64,000 bases of DNA from the NCBI GenBank assembly GCA_963664595.2, contig CAXXOK010000010.1, positions 1,240,001-1,304,000 of the forward strand, written 5' to 3'. Below the pieces are notes generated by a model, which saw only the letters and a program-made list of their open reading frames with translations, did no database searches and had not been told where the DNA came from. The translations under genes and the position numbers were made by a program. Positions 16,872 to 24,685 of this stretch are shown piece by piece (position 1 is the first letter of the stretch; every line of letters starts with the position of its first letter). Origin of the DNA: CAXXOK01 sp963664595. GTDB taxonomy: Bacteria; Bacillota; Clostridia; Christensenellales; Aristaeellaceae.

Positions 16872-17648
16872 TTGAAGCCTTACTTATCCAAACTTCTGGA
16901 AAATGGAATTATGCTGGCCATTGTAACGGGCATTGCGTATTACCTTACCTATCTTTGCCTGAACGGTTCGCTGGCGGCGTATGCCCTGCCGGACGATCTG
17001 ATCGATATCGACATCCCCGACATCATCTCCACCATGATCGATTTGATCTACAAATTCTGGCAGGTGCTGATGATCCCGGCTGTCGGCCTGCTGATCGGCA
17101 AAGCGTTCAAGGATGCCGAGCTGATCCGGCTTTGGCGGTTTTCCATTGTGATGATCAGCGCCGTGGTATTTTCCATCTCCCTGCTCAACCGTTTTGAGTC
17201 CAACAACTGGATTTTATTGGGCATCATGGGTTTCGAATGGGTGGAGGCGCTTTTCTATGCGTTCACCCACGGCAAGGAAAACAAGGGACTGCCCGCCAAA
17301 TGGACCCATTATAGCCAAACCCTGGCCGCCGCCAAACGGACAAATGAGCGAGTGGCCCTGGGCATTGGATATCTCGCGGTAATCATCGCCGTGATGTATG
17401 TACTATCCAGCGCGATGATGGAGCATTCCGCGCTGACGGCGCTCAACCGGGAGGATTTCTTTGTTGCGTTGGACTATGATAGCCAGGTGGTTGTGTATGA
17501 AACCGACAACAAGTATGTGCTGATGGCCAGAGATGGTAGTGCCCTGCTGCCAAGGTATGAGGTGGTCCGGTACGACCATATCGGAAAGCTGGAATATGTG
17601 CACACCGGGATTTTGTCGCTGCCGGACGGGTATCCGGGCTACGAATAG
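16872..17648 (+). CDS. Multispanning membrane protein of unknown family
   Basis: I do not recognise this 258-residue protein. Hydrophobic segments at about 13-33, 55-76, 88-106, 113-130 and 165-185 suggest five membrane spans. The C-terminal 70 residues (from DFFVALDYDSQVVVYETDNK) are a soluble beta-rich tail without a known motif. The start is TTG 16872, taken because AGGAGGAG ends eight bases upstream. The gene stands alone between its own promoter and a strong terminator. Confidence 0.7.
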   Translation: MKPYLSKLLENGIMLAIVTGIAYYLTYLCLNGSLAAYALPDDLIDIDIPDIISTMIDLIYKFWQVLMIPAVGLLIGKAFKDAELIRLWRFSIVMISAVVFSISLLNRFESNNWILLGIMGFEWVEALFYAFTHGKENKGLPAKWTHYSQTLAAAKRTNERVALGIGYLAVIIAVMYVLSSAMMEHSALTALNREDFFVALDYDSQVVVYETDNKYVLMARDGSALLPRYEVVRYDHIGKLEYVHTGILSLPDGYPGYE

Positions 17649-17680
17649 AAACCCGGTTTCTACAGCACGTTGATACAATA

Positions 17681-17720
17681 CAACAACCCCGGTACGCTTG
17701 GATGCGTGCCGGGGTTGTTG
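17681..17720. terminator. Bidirectional terminator
   Basis: A 17-bp stem with one G-T pair (17681-17697 with 17704-17720) has a six-base loop. It is followed by TTTGG and lies between convergent genes. Confidence 0.85.
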
Positions 17721-17754
17721 TTTGGATATCGTTTGAAAGCAGTGCTTTACTCTC

Positions 17755-19215
17755 TCAGCTTTCGGTCAGGTTGAACACGATGGCCTTGGGCCGGGTCATG
17801 GCTTCGATTGCGTATTTCACGCCCTGCGTGCCCATGCCGGAAGCCTTAACGCCCAGGAACGGAAAGTGATCCGGTCCGCGCTCCGTTTTGTTGTTGATTT
17901 GTACGCTGCCGACTTCCAGACGGTTGGCGATGAAAAACGCGTCGTGTATATTCTGCGTAAACACCGAGGACTGGAGGCCGTATTCCGACCGGTTGGCGAT
18001 ATCAATCGCCTGCTGGATATCCTTCACGCGCACAATGGGCAGCACGGGGCCAAAGGGTTCCTCCCACGCCAGCCGCATATCGGTGGTAACATGGTCCACC
18101 AGCGTCGGCTCGATCAGGTCTCCTGTACGGTGGCCGCCGGTGAGCACCTTCGCGCCTTTCGCAACGGCATCTTCTATCAGGCCCATCACATAGTCGGCCG
18201 CTTGGGTGTTAATCAGCGGCACGATGGTAGCGTTCTCCCGCGGATCGCCGACCTTCAGCTTTCCGATTTGCAAAAGCAGCTTGGGGATCAGGCGCTCCGC
18301 CACGCCGTCATCCGCCAGGATGCGCTTCACGGCGGTGCAGCGTTGCCCCGCATAGGCATACGCGCCGGAGATGATATTCTGCGCTGCAAAATCCAGATCA
18401 GCGTCCGGCAGCACAATGGCCGCATCCTTGCCGCCCAGTTCCAGCATCAGGGGCACCATGCCCGCTTCCTTTGCGATGTGCCTGCCCACCGCTGTGCTGC
18501 CGGTGAAATTGATAAAGTTGATCCCCGGATGGGTCACGATGTAGTCGCCGATCTCGCTCCCCCGCCCGGTGATGGTGTTAAGCACCCCCGGCGGCAGTCC
18601 CGCGGCCTGCAGCACATCAGCCAGGTACAGCGCGCTGACCGCGCCCTGGCTGGCGGGCTTCAGCAGCACCGCGTTGCCGCCGATCAGCGCCGGGGCCACC
18701 TTGGATGCCGACAGGTTGATCGGGTAGTTAAACGGAGAAATCGCCAGCACCGTACCCAGCGGCACGCGGCTGACATACGATATCTTGTTCTTGCTCCCGC
18801 CCGGAAAATTATCGCCGCTGATCGCCTCGCCCGCCATGCTCTTGCCCGCGTCCGCTGTGTAGCGGAAAAAATCCGCCGTGCGCTGCACCTCGAACACCGC
18901 GGAACGCTTGTCCTTGGCAATCTCCATGGTCAGCACATCCGCGATATCCTCCGCGTGCTCCTCCAGCAGATCGGCCGCCCGGTAGAATACGGCGGCGCGC
19001 TCGTGGACGGGCGTCTGCGCCCATACGGGCAGGCTGGCCTTGGTGTTTTCAATGGCACGGTCCACGTCCTCGCGGCTCATGGCAGGCACGCGGCCCACAA
19101 ACGAACCGTCCACCGGCGAAACGATCTCCAGAAATTGGCTGGAGGATGCCGCCACCCATTGGCCGTTATATAGATTGCAGAAGGTCTTGTCAGCGCTGCA
19201 TAGATGCTGAAACAT
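17755..19215 (-). CDS. gapN: Non-phosphorylating glyceraldehyde-3-phosphate dehydrogenase (GapN-type ALDH)
   Basis: This 486-residue aldehyde dehydrogenase oxidises glyceraldehyde 3-phosphate directly to 3-phosphoglycerate with NADP, bypassing ATP formation and supplying NADPH. The resemblance to streptococcal GapN runs over the whole length, for example NTITGRGSEIGDYIV, GQRCTAVKR, VTTDMRLAWEEPFGPVLPI and INNKTERG. The catalytic residues are present: Asn163 (SPFNYP), Glu259 (LELGGKDA) and Cys293. The ATG follows AAAGGAGAT. It has its own promoter and shares the terminator on its 3' side. The GapN assignment is stronger than for a generic ALDH but the substrate is inferred. Confidence 0.88.
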   Translation of the reverse strand: MFQHLCSADKTFCNLYNGQWVAASSSQFLEIVSPVDGSFVGRVPAMSREDVDRAIENTKASLPVWAQTPVHERAAVFYRAADLLEEHAEDIADVLTMEIAKDKRSAVFEVQRTADFFRYTADAGKSMAGEAISGDNFPGGSKNKISYVSRVPLGTVLAISPFNYPINLSASKVAPALIGGNAVLLKPASQGAVSALYLADVLQAAGLPPGVLNTITGRGSEIGDYIVTHPGINFINFTGSTAVGRHIAKEAGMVPLMLELGGKDAAIVLPDADLDFAAQNIISGAYAYAGQRCTAVKRILADDGVAERLIPKLLLQIGKLKVGDPRENATIVPLINTQAADYVMGLIEDAVAKGAKVLTGGHRTGDLIEPTLVDHVTTDMRLAWEEPFGPVLPIVRVKDIQQAIDIANRSEYGLQSSVFTQNIHDAFFIANRLEVGSVQINNKTERGPDHFPFLGVKASGMGTQGVKYAIEAMTRPKAIVFNLTES

Positions 19216-19274
19216 ACTTTCTATCTCCTTTCGCTGCTCACAGGCGATGCCGCCTGCATGCAGGATCCATAGGT

Positions 19275-19302
19275 ACTATACCAGAATCAACCAAGTTTCA
19301 AA
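19275..19302 (-). promoter_or_regulatory. Promoter of gapN
   Basis: Read on the minus strand: TTTGAA (19302-19297), 16 bases, TATAGT (19280-19275), about 60 bases upstream of the gapN ATG. The -35 box lies just beyond the terminator of the upstream flavodoxin gene. Confidence 0.5.
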
Positions 19303-19307
19303 CAAAA

Positions 19308-19351
19308 AACACAAAGCTCTCCCGCTGGATGCTTCGGGAGAGCTTTGTGTT
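19308..19351 (-). terminator. Terminator of the flavodoxin gene
   Basis: A 17-bp stem (19308-19324 with 19335-19351) with a ten-base loop is followed, on the minus strand, by a run of six T residues. Confidence 0.88.
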
Positions 19352-19360
19352 CATACTGTT

Positions 19361-19849
19361 TCATTGCTGCGCCAGTTCCCGGGCAAAGGAAACGGCACGT
19401 GCCAGATCTTCTTCGTTCGGCCGGCCCTTGTTGAGCCCGCCGAAAAGCTTGAGAAAGCTGTTGGTATTCAACCCCGGGCAGTTGAAATCGCCGATGATTT
19501 CGTAGCCCTTCTCCGTCAGCTTCTCCCACAGCGCCGTATGGTCGTTCAGCATTTTGCCATGCAGCATGGTTTCGTCCTTCATGATAAAGCGCGGCACTCC
19601 ATCGGTGGAAAACACAAACGCTTTCCGGCCTTCCGTTACGGGCAGTGCCTCAGCCAGCGCCATCAGCTTTTCGTGGTGCGCGCCGCTGTAGATACCCGAT
19701 CCGAACCCGACCAGATCATAGCCCGCCAGTACATCCGGGGCCACCTCATCCGGCGCAGCAAGCTCCGCTTCCAGGATATCCGCCATGGCGCGGGCCACCT
19801 TCAGGGTATTCTGATGATGATAGGAGGCAACGATTATCAGTGTCTTCAA
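19361..19849 (-). CDS. Flavodoxin-family protein
   Basis: The 162-residue protein has a flavodoxin fold: the start KTLIIVASYHHQNTLKVARA corresponds to the phosphate-binding loop, YDLVGFGSGIYSGAHHEKL to the second flavin loop, and VFSTDGVPRF to the next strand. It probably carries FMN and one- or two-electron equivalents in the cytoplasm. I chose the TTG at 19849, ten bases after AAGAAGGG. An ATG at 19870 is in frame but has no ribosome site. It is the last gene of a three-gene minus-strand unit ending in a strong terminator. Confidence 0.8.
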   Translation of the reverse strand: MKTLIIVASYHHQNTLKVARAMADILEAELAAPDEVAPDVLAGYDLVGFGSGIYSGAHHEKLMALAEALPVTEGRKAFVFSTDGVPRFIMKDETMLHGKMLNDHTALWEKLTEKGYEIIGDFNCPGLNTNSFLKLFGGLNKGRPNEEDLARAVSFARELAQQ

Positions 19850-19882
19850 GGTTTCATTTCCCTTCTTCATACCGCAGTTTCT

Positions 19883-20137
19883 CTATGGTTTCCGTTTTAT
19901 CACAGGATTTGCGCCCGCTTCATCCTTCTGCACGGCGAATACCTCGCCGATTTCCACGCCGAACACTTCGGCAATACGGAACGCAAGCTCCAGCGAAGGC
20001 GAATACTTACCCGCCTCAATGGCGAGAATCGTCTGCCGGGATACGCCCGCCTTTTCCGCAAGCTGCTGCTGGGTCATCTCCCCGGCGAAAAAGCGAAGCG
20101 TGCGGATGTTGTTGGTCAGCTTCAATTTGTCATGCAT
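19883..20137 (-). CDS. XRE-family helix-turn-helix regulator
   Basis: An 84-residue single-domain repressor type. The helix-turn-helix is at about 19-45 (EMTQQQLAEKAGVSRQTILA), followed by the signature IEAGKYSPSLELAFRIAEVF. Small XRE proteins of this form are commonly paired with a short membrane protein gene that they control. Here the gene overlaps its membrane partner by eight bases. Self-control of the shared promoter at 20667-20695 is likely but unproven. Confidence 0.92.
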   Translation of the reverse strand: MHDKLKLTNNIRTLRFFAGEMTQQQLAEKAGVSRQTILAIEAGKYSPSLELAFRIAEVFGVEIGEVFAVQKDEAGANPVIKRKP

Positions 20138-20624
20138 TCCGGCTACCTGCCCCGTAGTAGATCAGCTTGGCCGCTTCTTCCGCAGCGGCGCCCAGCCCAC
20201 CCGCAAAAAACAGCAGATTCAGCATTGCGGAAACCGGATACGCAAGCGCCAACAGAACCAGTCCGCCAATAAACCCCACCATGAAGGCGCTCACGGAAAT
20301 GCGCGTAAATTTCAGTTCGATCATTTTGTCGCGCTCATCTTCCACCATGGCAGCGCTGATCGCGCTTTCAATTTCCCGGCTCTCTTTCCTGCGCTCCTTC
20401 ACCGCGATGGATACGGACAGCAGCACGTGAAAGATAATCTGCACCACGATGGTCAGGAGGATTCCGACGCCGATAAACTTGAGCATCGTAACCGCAAAGA
20501 ACTGGGTATCATCCCACCCCACAATTCCCTGGCGCACCTTGCCGAAGCTATACAGCCCATAAGCCCCCAGCACCACAAGCGTCTGCACAAGGGTGACAAT
20601 CGATTTTTTCTGTTGATACTCCAT
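20130..20624 (-). CDS. Small membrane protein paired with XRE regulator
   Basis: A 164-residue protein with four hydrophobic segments (about 8-26, 42-64, 106-124, 127-147) and a charged loop in the middle (ERRKESREIESAISAAMVEDERDKMIELK) containing many acidic and basic residues. It resembles the DUF2178-like membrane proteins that accompany small XRE repressors, though I cannot name the family with certainty. The start is ATG 20624 with AAAGGAGAT upstream. An in-frame codon 12 residues earlier has no site. It is the first gene of the unit. Confidence 0.75.
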   Translation of the reverse strand: MEYQQKKSIVTLVQTLVVLGAYGLYSFGKVRQGIVGWDDTQFFAVTMLKFIGVGILLTIVVQIIFHVLLSVSIAVKERRKESREIESAISAAMVEDERDKMIELKFTRISVSAFMVGFIGGLVLLALAYPVSAMLNLLFFAGGLGAAAEEAAKLIYYGAGSRNA

Positions 20625-20666
20625 GAGATAATCTCCTTTCGTGCCCTTTTTTCCAGGCACATTCGC

Positions 20667-20718
20667 ATGGTATCATTCGTTTTACGTATTGTCAAGTATT
20701 TTTTACTTTTTGTATACT
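20667..20718. promoter_or_regulatory. Overlapping divergent promoters
   Basis: On the minus strand TTGACA (20695-20690), 17 bases, TACCAT (20672-20667) drives the XRE unit. On the plus strand TTGTCA (20689-20694), 18 bases, TATACT (20713-20718) points to the STAS unit. The two -35 boxes share bases, so the two transcription units may compete. Confidence 0.65.
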
Positions 20719-20769
20719 ATACTATATTTTCTATTCGAAACATCGCAAAGGGCAAAGGAGGATTTTCCC

Positions 20770-20799
20770 TTGATTTTGTGGAACGAAAATAACAAATAA
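20770..20799 (+). CDS. Possible nine-codon leader peptide
   Basis: AAGGAGG (20755-20761) is followed eight bases later by TTG and nine sense codons before TAA (MILWNENNK). It lies in the leader of the STAS gene. A good ribosome site in front of a very short frame is the only evidence. Its role, if any, is unknown. Confidence 0.2.
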   Translation: MILWNENNK

Positions 20800-20831
20800 A
20801 CCTTCTCATTCCATTACGGAGGACGCCTATT

Positions 20832-21131
20832 ATGCAAGTTGAAAAAACGCAGAACCATGGGGATGTAACACTCTGGATCACCGGACGGCTGGATACCTCC
20901 ACCGCGTCGCAATTGGAAACGGAAATCCAAAATTCCATGGAGGGAATCACTTCGCTGGTGCTGGATTTATCCAAGCTTGACTACATCTCTTCCGCCGGGC
21001 TGCGCGTACTGCTTTCCGCCCATAAAAAGATGCTGCCCAAGGGCGGCATGGTGATCCGCAACGTATGCGAAAGTGTAATGGAAATCCTTGCGCTTACAGG
21101 GTTTACCGACTTTTTAACCATCGAAGCATGA
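20832..21131 (+). CDS. STAS-domain anti-sigma factor antagonist
   Basis: A 99-residue STAS protein of the SpoIIAA/RsbV type. GRLDTSTASQLETEI opens the fold, and SLVLDLSKLDYISSAGLRVL carries the serine of the DYISSAG motif that is phosphorylated by the partner kinase (the first Ser of SSAG by family comparison). In partner switching the unphosphorylated form binds the kinase/anti-sigma protein and frees its target. The following gene encodes a kinase-like domain and the next a SpoIIE-type phosphatase. The stop overlaps the next start (ATGA). Confidence 0.93.
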   Translation: MQVEKTQNHGDVTLWITGRLDTSTASQLETEIQNSMEGITSLVLDLSKLDYISSAGLRVLLSAHKKMLPKGGMVIRNVCESVMEILALTGFTDFLTIEA

Positions 21132-22852
21132 TCACCTCCTTGTTCAAGCACGGGACAGGCCCGGAAAAACAGTTTGTGGACAGCGCATTCCGGCGCTTTT
21201 TTGTGCCTGCATTGTTTTCAAACCTTGGGCTTGCGCTGGGCAGCATGGTGGACAGCCTGGTGGTGGGCAACAAGCTGGGGCAAAACGGGCTATCCGCCAT
21301 TGCGCTGGGCATCCCCGTGTATATGTTCTACAATGTGCTGAGCTACGGTTTTTCCATCGGCGGTTCCATCCGCTACGCGGCGCTGATGGGCAACGGGGAC
21401 AAGCAAGCGGCGAACCGCCTGTTTTCCAATGTTTTCACCTTCCTGCTGCTGGTTTACCTGGTCACCGTCGGGCTGGGGCTTTTCTTTCTGCCGCAGCTTT
21501 TGCAGTGCCTGGGCATATCCCCCGCCCATGCCGGTCTCTATGCCATCGCGCGGCGGTATGTGCGCGCGCAGCTGATCTGCGTGCCCATCCTGTTCTGCCA
21601 GGGGCCGCTATACTTTTTTGTTCACAGCGACGGCGCCCCCAAACGGGCGGCCGTGGGGCTGACCGTATCCAGCGCGGTGGACATCGTGCTGAATTATGTG
21701 TTCGTTATCCGCCTGAATATGGGCGCGGAGGGCTCCGTATGGTCCACAGCGGCCGGTGCGCTGTTCTGTGTTGCCATCTGCGGCTCCCATATTATAAAAA
21801 AACGCGGAATGCTTCGGTTTACCGGGTTTGTGCTGGAGTTTGCCAAGCTGCGGCGGGCGATTGGCAGTGGGTTTGCCTCCGCCATCCAGTACCTGTACCA
21901 GTTTGTCGCCATCCTGCTGATGAACAATCTGCTGCTGCGCCTCGGCGGTGTTGCGGCAGTGGCCGCGTTTGATATCCTCTATGCGCTGTCCACGCTGGCC
22001 GTGGCCGTAGCCGACGCCATCGGCATGGCCGTGCAGCCGATGGTTTCCACCTACCTGGCCGAACGCGACGAGGCCGCCGTATACCGTACGCTGAAGCTCG
22101 CGCTATGGTACGGATCGGCGCTGTCGCTGCCGGTGATCGCGCTGCTCACCTTCGGGGCGGAAGGTTTGGGCCGTTTCTTCGGGCTTTCCGGCGACGCTCT
22201 TACCATCGCTGTGAACGCCCTGCCCCTGTACTGCCTCAGTATTCTGCCCGCCTGCTGGAACCAGATTGCCATCAACTACCGCCAGACCACCGAGTGCGGC
22301 ATCAGCGCGCTGATCATCCAAACACTGCGGCTGCTTGCTTTCTTCCTCCCCGCGCTCTATTTGCTGTCACAGTCGGGGCTTGTCGCCCTGTGGTGGGCGT
22401 ATGTGCTGGCGGAGCTTGGCGCCCTTCTCTTCGTTATATTCACCCATCAAAGCAGTGCCGCTCTTCTGCCCGCAATCATCGGCACGTATTCGGACCATAT
22501 CAGCAGCGCGGAAATGCTGGGTAAGGTTGTGGAGCAACTGCAGAACACCTGCGAATCGTGGGGATTTGGCGCGCAGCAAAGCTATTTTGCCACACTGGTG
22601 GTGGAAGAGCTATGCGCTGCCATCCTGGAGGACGCCGGACAAAACCACCGCCACGATATCCTGATCAAGCTGACCGTCGTGGCCGACCGGGATGGATTTT
22701 CACTGCATCTGCGGGATAACTCGCTGGCGTTCAATCCCTTTTCCGATGAAAACGGCCCCAACGCGCTGGGTATGTCCATCGTTCGCAAAAAAGCGAAGGA
22801 ATTCTTTTACCGACGGTATCAGGGGTTCAATACGCTTGTGGTCGTACTGTAA
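21128..22852 (+). CDS. MATE-family transporter fused to a HATPase (anti-sigma-kinase-like) domain
   Basis: The 574-residue protein joins two parts. Residues 1 to about 445 form a twelve-span MATE transporter (FVPALFSNLGLALGSMVDSL; PALYLLSQSGLVALWWAYVL). Residues from about 455 to 574 match an RsbW-type GHKL ATPase, with the N-box region at VVEELCAAILED (491-502), the ATP-lid aspartate-asparagine pair at Asp530-Asn531 and the G2 motif around Gly548. The N-box residue that normally is Asn appears to be Ala498, while the preceding glutamates remain. The start is ATG 21128, overlapping the STAS stop. This links membrane transport to partner switching and is described under findings. Confidence 0.85.
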   Translation: MITSLFKHGTGPEKQFVDSAFRRFFVPALFSNLGLALGSMVDSLVVGNKLGQNGLSAIALGIPVYMFYNVLSYGFSIGGSIRYAALMGNGDKQAANRLFSNVFTFLLLVYLVTVGLGLFFLPQLLQCLGISPAHAGLYAIARRYVRAQLICVPILFCQGPLYFFVHSDGAPKRAAVGLTVSSAVDIVLNYVFVIRLNMGAEGSVWSTAAGALFCVAICGSHIIKKRGMLRFTGFVLEFAKLRRAIGSGFASAIQYLYQFVAILLMNNLLLRLGGVAAVAAFDILYALSTLAVAVADAIGMAVQPMVSTYLAERDEAAVYRTLKLALWYGSALSLPVIALLTFGAEGLGRFFGLSGDALTIAVNALPLYCLSILPACWNQIAINYRQTTECGISALIIQTLRLLAFFLPALYLLSQSGLVALWWAYVLAELGALLFVIFTHQSSAALLPAIIGTYSDHISSAEMLGKVVEQLQNTCESWGFGAQQSYFATLVVEELCAAILEDAGQNHRHDILIKLTVVADRDGFSLHLRDNSLAFNPFSDENGPNALGMSIVRKKAKEFFYRRYQGFNTLVVVL

Positions 22853-22871
22853 CCCCCAAAAGGAGTAAAGC

Positions 22872-24476
22872 ATGGAAGCAAAGAAAAAACGCAGGTTTTC
22901 CCTCGGTTTGAAAACCGCCGTCGGGATCATCGTAATCGCCCTCACCCTGAGCGGTACCGCCCTCCTGTTCGGGTACCAAACCTACAAATCGGCGCTGGAG
23001 GAGCAGTTGATCGATACCGCGTATAACCTGGCCGAGACCATCGCCTCGCAGGTTGATCCCCTGTCGGTGGAGCGCTATCTGGCCTCCGGCGAAACGGACG
23101 GCGCCTATTGGAAAACGCGGCAGCTGCTGGTGGACATTCAAAGCAACAACGACATCAAGTATGCCGTGGTCTGCAAGCCAACCGAAGAGGGATTTATCTA
23201 TCTCTATGATACGGATCCGACGGACAGCGCTTATCAGCTGGGCGATTTCAGCAAGTATTACGAGGGCGGTTTTCTGCACAACAAAGCCAATTTTCTGGCC
23301 GGTAACCCGATTGATCCGATCATCTCCAATTACGAGTTCGGCTGGCTGCTCTCGGCCGTGGTTCCCATCAAGGATGCCGATGGCGTGATGCACGCCTATG
23401 TGGATGTGGATCTTTCCATGGATGAGATTATCGCTACGCTGAACGCATTCCTTTTCAGGCTCGCCGCCAGCCTGTTCGGGCTGACGTTTTTGCTGGCAAT
23501 TATTCTGCTCGCCGCCACGCGCCGGATTATCGTAAGGCCCGTCAACCGCCTGGCACAGGCCACCGCGGAATTCGTATCCCATGAAGAAATGCGCATGACC
23601 GACAATCCTTCGCTGGAGATGCCGGAGCTTAACACCGGTGATGAGATCGGCCACCTGTATCGTTCCATCCGCCAGATGGAGAAGGATATTTACGATTACA
23701 TTGAAAACCTGACCGCCGTGACCGCCGAAAAGGAACGTATCGGCGCGGAGCTGGATGTGGCAAAAAACATTCAGGCCTCCATGCTGCCCTCCATCTTCCC
23801 CCCCTTCCCCAACCGCAGCGAGTTTGATATCTACGCCACCATGAACCCCGCCAAGGAAGTAGGCGGCGATTTTTACGATTTCTTTCTGCTGGACGAGGAT
23901 CATCTGGCCCTCGTCATGGCGGATGTATCCGGTAAGGGCGTACCCGCCGCTCTTTTTATGGTGATCGCTAAAACGCTGATCAAGAACACGGCGCAGACGG
24001 GCGCCACGGTGACCGAGACGCTGGAAAAGGTGAATAACCAGCTTTGCGAAAACAACGAAGCTGAAATGTTCGTTACGGTGTGGTTCGGCATTTTGCAGAT
24101 TTCTACCGGTATATTAAAAGCTGTCAACGCCGGACACGAATATCCTGTAATCCGGCGTGCCGGGGAAGCCTTCGAGGCGTTCAAGGATAAGCACGGCTTT
24201 GTACTGGCGGGAATGGAAAATATGAAGTACAAGGAATACGAGCTGGTGCTGCACAAGGGCGATACGCTTTTCCTGTACACCGACGGCGTTCCCGAAGCGA
24301 TGAACCCGGCCGGCACGCTCTATGGAATGCAGCGGATGCTGGATACGCTCAATCAATACCAGAGCAGTGACTGCAAGGCGCTGCTGCAGCACATGAAGGT
24401 AAACATTGATCAGTTTGCCGCGGAGGCCACGCAGTTTGACGATATCACCATGTTGTGCCTGGAGATGAAGCCGTAG
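22872..24476 (+). CDS. Membrane-bound SpoIIE-type PP2C phosphatase with extracytoplasmic sensor and HAMP
   Basis: A 534-residue protein. Membrane segment 1 is at about 13-35, an extracytoplasmic sensor domain (probably Cache-like) at 36-192, segment 2 at 194-217 and a HAMP linker at about 218-278. A short coiled coil (TAVTAEKERIGAELDVAKNI) leads to the PP2C domain at about 295-534. Metal-binding motifs are intact: GGDFYDFFLLDEDHLALVMA, DVSGKGVPAALFM, LYTDGVPEAMN and FDDITML. It would dephosphorylate the STAS protein encoded two genes upstream when its sensor detects an external signal. It is the last gene of the three-gene unit. The ATG follows AAAGGAG. Confidence 0.93.
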   Translation: MEAKKKRRFSLGLKTAVGIIVIALTLSGTALLFGYQTYKSALEEQLIDTAYNLAETIASQVDPLSVERYLASGETDGAYWKTRQLLVDIQSNNDIKYAVVCKPTEEGFIYLYDTDPTDSAYQLGDFSKYYEGGFLHNKANFLAGNPIDPIISNYEFGWLLSAVVPIKDADGVMHAYVDVDLSMDEIIATLNAFLFRLAASLFGLTFLLAIILLAATRRIIVRPVNRLAQATAEFVSHEEMRMTDNPSLEMPELNTGDEIGHLYRSIRQMEKDIYDYIENLTAVTAEKERIGAELDVAKNIQASMLPSIFPPFPNRSEFDIYATMNPAKEVGGDFYDFFLLDEDHLALVMADVSGKGVPAALFMVIAKTLIKNTAQTGATVTETLEKVNNQLCENNEAEMFVTVWFGILQISTGILKAVNAGHEYPVIRRAGEAFEAFKDKHGFVLAGMENMKYKEYELVLHKGDTLFLYTDGVPEAMNPAGTLYGMQRMLDTLNQYQSSDCKALLQHMKVNIDQFAAEATQFDDITMLCLEMKP

Positions 24477-24618
24477 TAAGCGCCTTTCATTCATCCCCAA
24501 AACATCCGGGGTCTTGCCCCCTGAGGATACAGCACATTCACCGGCTTCCACGGCATCATCACTCTTTGTGGAAACAGCCGTAAATTGTGGGTGTATCCGC
24601 TCATCCTCCAGACATGCA

Positions 24619-24648
24619 GAAAGCCGGTGCCCGAAGGCACCGGCTTTC
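24619..24648. terminator. Terminator between converging genes
   Basis: A perfect 13-bp stem (24619-24631 with 24636-24648) is capped by CGAA. T-rich sequence follows on the plus strand. It lies between the phosphatase and rhodanese genes. Confidence 0.75.
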
Positions 24649-24685
24649 GCTGTTGCTTTCCCTTGCGGGAAAGGAATGGGTTTGG

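Noticed and set aside
16872..17648. Assigning the five-span membrane protein to a transporter family
   Set aside because: No family motif is visible, and hydrophobic segments alone do not justify a function.
17866..19173. 435-codon plus-strand frame over gapN
   Set aside because: Shadow of a highly conserved aldehyde dehydrogenase. No ribosome site and implausible composition.
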